From positions 62,001-126,000 of the forward strand of contig NZ_JBCITM010000002.1 in the NCBI RefSeq assembly GCF_039414295.1: a stretch of DNA of 64,000 nt, given 5' to 3'. The position numbers and the translations under genes were made by a program. How positions within the stretch are numbered: the first letter of the stretch is position 1; each line of letters starts with the position of its first letter. Below, piece after piece: positions 58,405-64,000 of this stretch. The notes below the pieces were generated by a model that did not search any database, had not been told where the DNA came from, and worked only from the letters and a program-made list of their open reading frames with translations. Origin of the DNA: Anoxynatronum sibiricum (lineage in GTDB: Bacteria; Bacillota; Clostridia; Peptostreptococcales; Tindalliaceae).

Positions 58405-59229
58405 ATGATGACACCATTGCAAATGGTTGCAGAATCAACTGCTTTTTTGAATGACAAAATCAAATCAAAGCCGACGATTGGCTGCATTTTAGGTTCAGGC
58501 TTAGGTGATTTGGCAGACCACATGACAGATGCTGTGGTGATTCCTTATGAAACCATCCCCCATTTTCCGACATCTACAGTGGAAGGTCATGCCGGCCATT
58601 TAGTTGTTGGGTTTCTGGGTGGAAAATCTGTTGCAATAATGAAAGGTCGATTCCATTATTATGAAGGTTACTCGATGCAAGCAGTTACTTATCCGATAAG
58701 GGTTATGAAAGCACTGGGCATTTCCTCACTCATTGTTACCAATGCCTGTGGTGGTTTGAATCCCAGTTTTCATGCTGGTGGTTTGATGTTGATTTCTGAT
58801 CATTTGAATCTGACTGGAGATAACCCGCTCGTCGGTGCAAATGTGAATGAATGGGGCCCCCGTTTTCCAGATCTTTCCAATGCCTATGATGCAAGCCTTA
58901 GAAAAAAAACCGGCGTGATTGCCCGGCAGTTGAATATCGATCTATTTGAAGGCGTTTATGCATCCATCAGCGGCCCAAACTACATGGCAAGGGCAGAGCT
59001 TGCCATGTTAACATATTTGGGTGCTGATGTCGTAGGAATGTCAACCGCACCTGAAGTGATCGTGGCCAATCATACAGGAATTCGGGTGCTGGGTATTTCA
59101 TGCATTACGGATATGGCAATTCCTGATTCGCTGGTATCCATCAGCCATGAGGAAGTAATGGCCATGGCTGATAAAACGAAACCTACTTTCATCAAGTTGG
59201 TGAAACAAATTATCAAAGACGTTTTTTAG
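58405..59229 (+). CDS. Purine-nucleoside phosphorylase (copy 2)
   Basis: A 274-residue paralogue of the preceding gene with all PNP motifs (CILGSGLGDLADHM, STVEGHAGHLVVG, MKGRFHYYEGY, VTNACGGLNPSF, LGADVVGMSTAPEV) but roughly half of its residues different. It starts 10 bases after copy 1. The two copies may differ in preference for guanine/hypoxanthine or adenine nucleosides. Tandem PNP genes of this kind occur in other Clostridia. Confidence 0.92.
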   Translation: MMTPLQMVAESTAFLNDKIKSKPTIGCILGSGLGDLADHMTDAVVIPYETIPHFPTSTVEGHAGHLVVGFLGGKSVAIMKGRFHYYEGYSMQAVTYPIRVMKALGISSLIVTNACGGLNPSFHAGGLMLISDHLNLTGDNPLVGANVNEWGPRFPDLSNAYDASLRKKTGVIARQLNIDLFEGVYASISGPNYMARAELAMLTYLGADVVGMSTAPEVIVANHTGIRVLGISCITDMAIPDSLVSISHEEVMAMADKTKPTFIKLVKQIIKDVF

Positions 59230-59242
59230 GGAGGATACCACC

Positions 59243-60550
59243 GTGCGTATGTTGGATTTGATTTTTAAAAAGAAAAATGGCGATGCTTTATCAAAAGAAG
59301 AAATTCAGTTTTTTGTTCAGGGAGTAACCCATGACACCATACCCGACTATCAGACGGCTGCTTTTCTCATGGCTGTTTGCTTTCAGGGCATGACGCCACA
59401 GGAAACATCCGCATTAACTGAAGCGATGATGCATTCTGGAGATACTATTGATCTCTCTGAGATTCACGGAGTGAAAGTTGACAAACACAGTACCGGCGGA
59501 GTAGGCGATAAAACAACCATTGCGCTGGGACCTATGGTTGCCGCCTGTGGTATTCCTGTTGCCAAAATGTCAGGGCGGGGTCTGGGCCATACAGGAGGCA
59601 CCATCGATAAACTGGAGTCTTTTAAAGGATTTCAAACAGCACTTCCCATCAGTCAATTCATGAATCAGGTCAATGAAATCAAACTGGCTGTAGCCGGCCA
59701 GACTGCCAACCTTGCACCTGCTGATAAAAAGCTATATGCTTTAAGAGATGTCACCGGTACAGTGGAAAATGTGTCTCTGATTGCCAGCAGTGTCATGTCG
59801 AAAAAATTGGCCAGTGGTGCCGATGCCATTGTTTTGGATGTCAAAACCGGTAGCGGTGCTTTTATGAAAACAAAAGAAGAAGCAGTCAATTTGGCCCGCA
59901 CAATGGTGGAAATTGGAAAACATATGGGAAGGAAAACCGTCGCATTAGTGACAGACATGGACCAGCCTCTTGGAAAATCTGTGGGCAATATACTTGAAGT
60001 GAAAGAAGCCATTGATGTTCTGAAAGGTCAGGGACCAAAAGACATCACTGAATTATGTATACAGCTGGGTGCATGGATGCTGGTGCTTGGCGAACGTGCT
60101 GCTGATCTGGATGAGGGTAAAACAGCAATGCAAAAGAGTATCACTTCGGGCAGTGCCCTTGAAAGCATGCGCCAATTTATTGCCAGCCAAGGCGGTGATC
60201 CTCGATATGTGGATGATCCCTCTTTGTTTGATGCTGCAAGCCATTTAATTGAAGTTGCCTCACCCGCAAGCGGTATTGTAACGCATATTGATGCGGAAGG
60301 AATCGGTCGAGCCGCTCTGATATTGGGAGCCGGTCGGGAACAAAAGGACAGTCTGATTGACCTGGCAGTCGGTATTGTTCTCAATAAGAAAGTTGGCGAT
60401 GAGGTTGCACTGGGCGAATCAATGGCAACACTTCATGTAAATGATCTTTCAAAGGTTGAAGAATCAACAATGATCCTGCGTGCATCATACCTCATTGGAG
60501 AACAGGCACCTGAGCAAAACCCATTGATTTATGAAGTCATTCAAGCATAG
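59243..60550 (+). CDS. pdp: Pyrimidine-nucleoside phosphorylase
   Basis: A 435-residue enzyme for phosphorolysis of uridine, thymidine and deoxyuridine. It shows VKVDKHSTGGVGDKTTIALG, MSGRGLGHTGGTIDKLES (family signature), SVMSKKLASGADAIVLDVKT and GSGAFMKT. The length and C-terminal domain fit Pdp better than DeoA. GTG 59243 follows AGGGAGGA, 13 bases after copy 2 of PNP. Confidence 0.95.
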   Translation: MRMLDLIFKKKNGDALSKEEIQFFVQGVTHDTIPDYQTAAFLMAVCFQGMTPQETSALTEAMMHSGDTIDLSEIHGVKVDKHSTGGVGDKTTIALGPMVAACGIPVAKMSGRGLGHTGGTIDKLESFKGFQTALPISQFMNQVNEIKLAVAGQTANLAPADKKLYALRDVTGTVENVSLIASSVMSKKLASGADAIVLDVKTGSGAFMKTKEEAVNLARTMVEIGKHMGRKTVALVTDMDQPLGKSVGNILEVKEAIDVLKGQGPKDITELCIQLGAWMLVLGERAADLDEGKTAMQKSITSGSALESMRQFIASQGGDPRYVDDPSLFDAASHLIEVASPASGIVTHIDAEGIGRAALILGAGREQKDSLIDLAVGIVLNKKVGDEVALGESMATLHVNDLSKVEESTMILRASYLIGEQAPEQNPLIYEVIQA

Positions 60551-60609
60551 AATGCCATTTCATTGAGTCACTTAAGTGTAAAAGTCGTTTGTGGCAAGGA
60601 GGCAGCTTC

Positions 60610-63237
60610 ATGAAACTCATCACCAGCCATCAAAATCTGGATTTCGACGGACTCGCCAGCATGGTGGCTTGTTCAAAACTGCATCCTGATGCCTTAATGG
60701 CTTTTTCCGGCAATCTGGAACAGGAAGTGAAACGTTTTTACAGTTTCTACAAAAATGTGCTGCCCATCAAATACTCCAATAAGATTCGCCTTGAAATGGT
60801 GAAAGAGCTGATTCTGGTGGATATTCACACCTCTGATCGCATTGGAAAATTCAGTGAAATTATCAATCGCATTCCCGTCACCATCTATGATCATCACTTT
60901 CCAGCAGACAATGCCATCGAAGGGGCGCTGCTGGACATGAAACCATATGGCGCTACCGTCACACTTCTGATAGAAAAGCTCATGGCGGCAAAAATTCCTG
61001 TTAATCCCTTTGAAGCAACATTGTTTACTCTTGGCATTTACGCCGACACTAACTGCCTCACTTTTAGCAATACTACCAGCAATGATGCCAAAGCATTAGC
61101 CTGGCTTTTGGAAATGGAAGCAAATCTGGAGATTGTTAATGAGTACGTGCGGGACGCCTGGAGTCATGATCATGAACACATTTTTTCCACATTGCTTAAC
61201 AATGCTGAAACTCATGAGATTAATCACTTTAGAATTGGTATTGCCACGTACGAAAGTGATACATTTGTCAATGAAATCGGTATTATTGCCAATAAAATGC
61301 TGGAAGTTCTTCGCGCAGATGCAGTTTTTATGATTGTTCGTATGGAATCACGTTGCTATATCATTGGTAGAAGCATGGAGAACAACGTCAATATTCCTTT
61401 TGTGCTGGAACCTTTTGGCGGTGCTGGACATCCCCGGGCTGCTTCAGCCACTATCAAGGATGGTCTTCCTTTTCAACTGAAACCTCAGTTGCTGACCTCA
61501 TTGAAAGAACGAGTCAAACCCCAGGTGGTGGCCCGTGAAATAATGAGCCGTCCGGTTAAAACTATTCAGTCCAGTCTTTCGATAGAAGAAGCGAACAAAA
61601 TTCTGTTGCGGTACGGACATACAGGAATGCCTGTGATGAATGAACAGCAACAAATTTGTGGAATTATTTCCAGAACCGACATCGACAAGGCCATGAATCA
61701 TCACTTGGGTCATGCACCGGTAAAGGCCTTTATGAGTCACGAGGTTATCAGTATTTCTGCCGACACCTCCGTGGGTGACATAAATGAATTATTGGTAACT
61801 CATAACATCGGTCGGTTGCCGGTGATGGAAAACGAACAGATTATTGGCATTGTCACAAGAACTGATTTGTTAAAATATCTACATGGAAGCCATGCTTCTT
61901 ACTGGTATCAGAAAATATTTCTTGACCCTGATGTCGAAACCTTTAACTGCCGCCAAGCATTGGAACAACTGTCAAGCAATATCTTTGAATTGCTGCGAAC
62001 AGCGGGAACTGTCGGTGATGAACTCAATCAGAATGTCTATGTAGTGGGCGGGTTTGTCAGAGATCTAATGCTGAAAACCGACAACTGGGACATTGACTTC
62101 GTCACTGAAGGTGACGGTATCGTCTTTGCCAAAGCCCTTCACCAGGCTGTGGGCGGCAAACTCACTGTTCATCCACAATTTGAAACTGCTGTCATTCGTT
62201 TATCCAGTCATATCACACTGGATGTTGTCACGGCACGAAGGGAGTACTACGAGTATCCCGCTGCATTGCCGAAAGTGGAAAAAAGCAACATATGGAGTGA
62301 CTTGTTTAGACGTGATTTCACCATTAACTGTATGGCCATCTCTTTGAATCAGTCCTCTTTTGGAGATTTGAGTGACTATTTTGGTGGTATGAAAGACCTT
62401 CAAAACAAGTCTATTCGCGTTCTATATAATTTAAGTTTCATTGAAGATCCGACACGCATTTTTAGAGCTATTCGTTTTGCTGCTCGACTTGGTTTTCACC
62501 TGGAAGCTTCTACTCGTCAATTTTTGCAACAAGCACTACAAAACGATATGATTCGACGCCTCAGTCATGATCGTATTCGCGAAGAGTTTCTTCATATGAT
62601 TAGAGAACAGGAATCCCTTCACAACAGCATGACGCTGATGAGGGAACTTGGTATTTTCCAGGCCCTCCACTCTGGCTTCATTGTACAGTCCCATACACTG
62701 GAACGCCTGAAGGGTATTCGTTTTGCAATGGAAGGGTTTAGGCAATTATCGCCATCCTCCTTCAATCAAACTGTTGTGATGTTGATGCAAATCATGTCTG
62801 AAGTGCTGCCAACAGATTTGGAAGAAGTATGCCAGATTTTGATTGCCAACCAAACACTCATTCAACAAATGATGAAGTCAATGAACCAACGCGACACCAT
62901 TTATCTGATTTTGAGAGAGGACGAGGTAGATCGCTTTACCATATACCAATTGCTTCGAGCACATACTGAAGAGGCACTTATGTTTTTCTATAATGATTCT
63001 GATGATCCATACATTCGGCACTACATTGCGTTTTATTTACTTAAACTGAGGCATATTCAGCTGACTATTTCAGGTAATGATCTCAAATCACTGGGAATCA
63101 ATCCAGGTCCAATATATCGTCGCATCTTGGATAATGTGCTAAAAGCTAAGGTGCTTGGCACCATTTATGATCATGATGGTGAACTAAAATACGCTGAAAA
63201 CTTATATAACAGACTGAAGGAGGCACTACATGCTTAA
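60610..63237 (+). CDS. DHH-CBS-CBS-tRNA nucleotidyltransferase fusion
   Basis: An 875-residue multidomain protein. Residues 1-190 form a DHH phosphoesterase (TSHQNLDFDGLASMV and IYDHHFPADN); 230-300 the DHHA1 domain (FGGAGHPRAASATI); 310-430 two CBS domains (MSRPVKTIQSSLSIEEANKI, MSHEVISISADTSVGDINEL); 460-870 a class II tRNA nucleotidyltransferase/poly(A) polymerase (YVVGGFVRDLMLKTDNWDID, RDFTINCMAI, IEDPTRIFRAIRFAARLGF). The architecture is known in some bacteria; it may combine nano-RNA degradation with 3'-CCA or tail addition under nucleotide control. ATG 60610 follows AAGGAGG. Confidence 0.93.
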   Translation: MKLITSHQNLDFDGLASMVACSKLHPDALMAFSGNLEQEVKRFYSFYKNVLPIKYSNKIRLEMVKELILVDIHTSDRIGKFSEIINRIPVTIYDHHFPADNAIEGALLDMKPYGATVTLLIEKLMAAKIPVNPFEATLFTLGIYADTNCLTFSNTTSNDAKALAWLLEMEANLEIVNEYVRDAWSHDHEHIFSTLLNNAETHEINHFRIGIATYESDTFVNEIGIIANKMLEVLRADAVFMIVRMESRCYIIGRSMENNVNIPFVLEPFGGAGHPRAASATIKDGLPFQLKPQLLTSLKERVKPQVVAREIMSRPVKTIQSSLSIEEANKILLRYGHTGMPVMNEQQQICGIISRTDIDKAMNHHLGHAPVKAFMSHEVISISADTSVGDINELLVTHNIGRLPVMENEQIIGIVTRTDLLKYLHGSHASYWYQKIFLDPDVETFNCRQALEQLSSNIFELLRTAGTVGDELNQNVYVVGGFVRDLMLKTDNWDIDFVTEGDGIVFAKALHQAVGGKLTVHPQFETAVIRLSSHITLDVVTARREYYEYPAALPKVEKSNIWSDLFRRDFTINCMAISLNQSSFGDLSDYFGGMKDLQNKSIRVLYNLSFIEDPTRIFRAIRFAARLGFHLEASTRQFLQQALQNDMIRRLSHDRIREEFLHMIREQESLHNSMTLMRELGIFQALHSGFIVQSHTLERLKGIRFAMEGFRQLSPSSFNQTVVMLMQIMSEVLPTDLEEVCQILIANQTLIQQMMKSMNQRDTIYLILREDEVDRFTIYQLLRAHTEEALMFFYNDSDDPYIRHYIAFYLLKLRHIQLTISGNDLKSLGINPGPIYRRILDNVLKAKVLGTIYDHDGELKYAENLYNRLKEALHA

Positions 63238-63859
63238 TTTTGACTTGAACCGAATCGTCATGATCTTGCCTGGCATTTTGCTGGGTTTAACCATTCACGA
63301 GTTTTCCCATGGTTACATGGCTTACCGATTGGGAGATCCCACAGCAAAAAATAATGGTAGACTGACTCTGAATCCTATTGCTCACATAGATCCTTTTGGA
63401 TTTTTAATGCTCCTGTTTGCAGGATTTGGCTGGGCAAAACCCGTCCCGGTTAACCCCTATTATTTTACCGGCGACCGGCGCCGGGGAACTTTGCTGGTAT
63501 CACTGGCTGGCCCGGTTTCAAATATTGTGACGGCTACCCTACTGACAGTGATTCTTGGAATGGTCATTCGGATCACCGGAGGGCCTGGATTTCTTGTGCA
63601 ACAATTATTCTTCTCAGCCATTTCCATCAATTTGGTGCTGGCAGTTTTCAACCTTTTTCCAATACCGCCACTGGATGGCTCAAAAATTCTTATATCGCTT
63701 TTTCCCTCAAGATTTGAACATACATTTTATGAGTTGGAACGGTACACCTACATTATTCTGATTCTGTTATTGTTTCTGGGTGTCATTAGACGCATTCTGT
63801 TTCCCATTGTTAATGTGCTGTTTAATGGTCTCATGATGCTTCTGATGATGATTGTATGA
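63230..63859 (+). CDS. Site-2 protease family membrane metalloprotease (M50)
   Basis: A 209-residue membrane protease. HEFSH in GLTIHEFSHGYMAYRLGD is the zinc motif, and NLFPIPPLDGSKIL supplies the third ligand (Asp). About five hydrophobic helices are visible. It is the short YwhC/Rv1417-like form without a PDZ domain. It overlaps the DHH fusion gene by eight bases and precedes scpA, a neighbourhood common in Firmicutes. Confidence 0.93.
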   Translation: MLNFDLNRIVMILPGILLGLTIHEFSHGYMAYRLGDPTAKNNGRLTLNPIAHIDPFGFLMLLFAGFGWAKPVPVNPYYFTGDRRRGTLLVSLAGPVSNIVTATLLTVILGMVIRITGGPGFLVQQLFFSAISINLVLAVFNLFPIPPLDGSKILISLFPSRFEHTFYELERYTYIILILLLFLGVIRRILFPIVNVLFNGLMMLLMMIV

Positions 63860-63872
63860 AGGAGAGTCTCCA

Positions 63873-64000
63873 ATGGGCGCCGACTTGAACCTAAAGCTGA
63901 AGGTTTTTGAGGGACCGCTTGACCTCCTTTGTCATTTAATACAGGTAAACGAAATTGACATCTATGATATTCCCATCACAGAGATTACTCATCAATACAT
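63873..64000 (+). CDS. scpA: Segregation and condensation protein A (3' end outside window)
   Basis: Only the first 42 codons are visible. They read LKLKVFEGPLDLLCHLIQVN, EIDIYDIPITEITHQY, the characteristic start of the kleisin ScpA that joins SMC and ScpB. ATG 63873 follows AAGGAGAG. Confidence 0.93.
   Translation, partial: MGADLNLKLKVFEGPLDLLCHLIQVNEIDIYDIPITEITHQY

Overview
The window looks like the chromosome of an anaerobic, probably motile or surface-attached member of the Firmicutes (Clostridia). Grounds for this are strong purine-rich ribosome binding sites, frequent TTG and GTG starts, a Gram-positive style type IV pilus locus with an S-layer-homology anchor, a tripartite TRAP transporter, and the housekeeping block nusB-xseA-xseB-ispA-dxs-tlyA-argR-recN. 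Inside that block, between ispA and dxs, lies a ~620-nt non-coding transcript followed by a small membrane protein gene. This is the arrangement known for OLE RNA and its partner OapA in anaerobic and extremophilic Firmicutes. I cannot name the species.

Bases 1-26,700 are a large type IV pilus (T4P) locus. It holds pilB (cut by the window start), pilT, pilC, the major pilin pilA, the prepilin peptidase pilD, the alignment genes pilM-pilN-pilO (pilO carries C-terminal SLH repeats) and three separate sets of minor prepilin genes (9.3-11.8 kb, 13.7-18.7 kb, 24.4-26.4 kb). Each set contains an I/V-like and a J/W-like prepilin and a GspK/PilX-like prepilin without glutamate at +5. The middle set carries large adhesin-like extensions (a von Willebrand A domain; a 1018-residue prepilin) and sits behind a structured leader ending in an intrinsic terminator. 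A GGDEF/HD-GYP protein is translationally coupled to the third set, and a ComFB-like gene closes the locus, so cyclic-dinucleotide control is likely.

Bases 3.8-9.1 kb interrupt the pilus locus with accessory DNA. This comprises REP-like hairpin repeats, a RelBE-type toxin-antitoxin pair, an IS200-like (RAYT) Y1 transposase element and an internally deleted derivative of that element. Two phage tail gene fragments flank an AbiE-like regulator/nucleotidyltransferase pair that has its own promoter, operator-like inverted repeat and terminator. The nucleotidyltransferase gene is broken by a frameshift and a stop codon.

Bases 26.7-29.7 kb form an aromatic biosynthesis operon (chorismate mutase-shikimate kinase fusion, aroD, aroE). 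It is preceded by an unannotated 47-codon leader peptide rich in Tyr, Phe and Trp codons and by an intrinsic terminator with a matching antiterminator segment, which is a classical transcription attenuator. Bases 29.7-40.3 kb hold a LysR-controlled catabolic cluster of unknown substrate: an HMG-CoA-lyase-like enzyme, a CoA-acylating aldehyde dehydrogenase, a ThDP enzyme, a TIM-barrel isomerase-like protein, an altered AroE paralogue and a TRAP transporter.

Bases 40.4-64 kb are mostly housekeeping: pepP, efp, a zinc-ribbon protein, an Asp23 protein, nusB, a TsaD paralogue, xseA (probable ATT start), xseB, ispA, a PAP2-like gene, OLE RNA, oapA, dxs, tlyA, argR, recN, recX, a Nudix hydrolase, xerD, a nucleoside salvage operon (deoB, two PNP paralogues, pdp), a DHH-CBS-CCA polymerase fusion, an M50 protease and the start of scpA.
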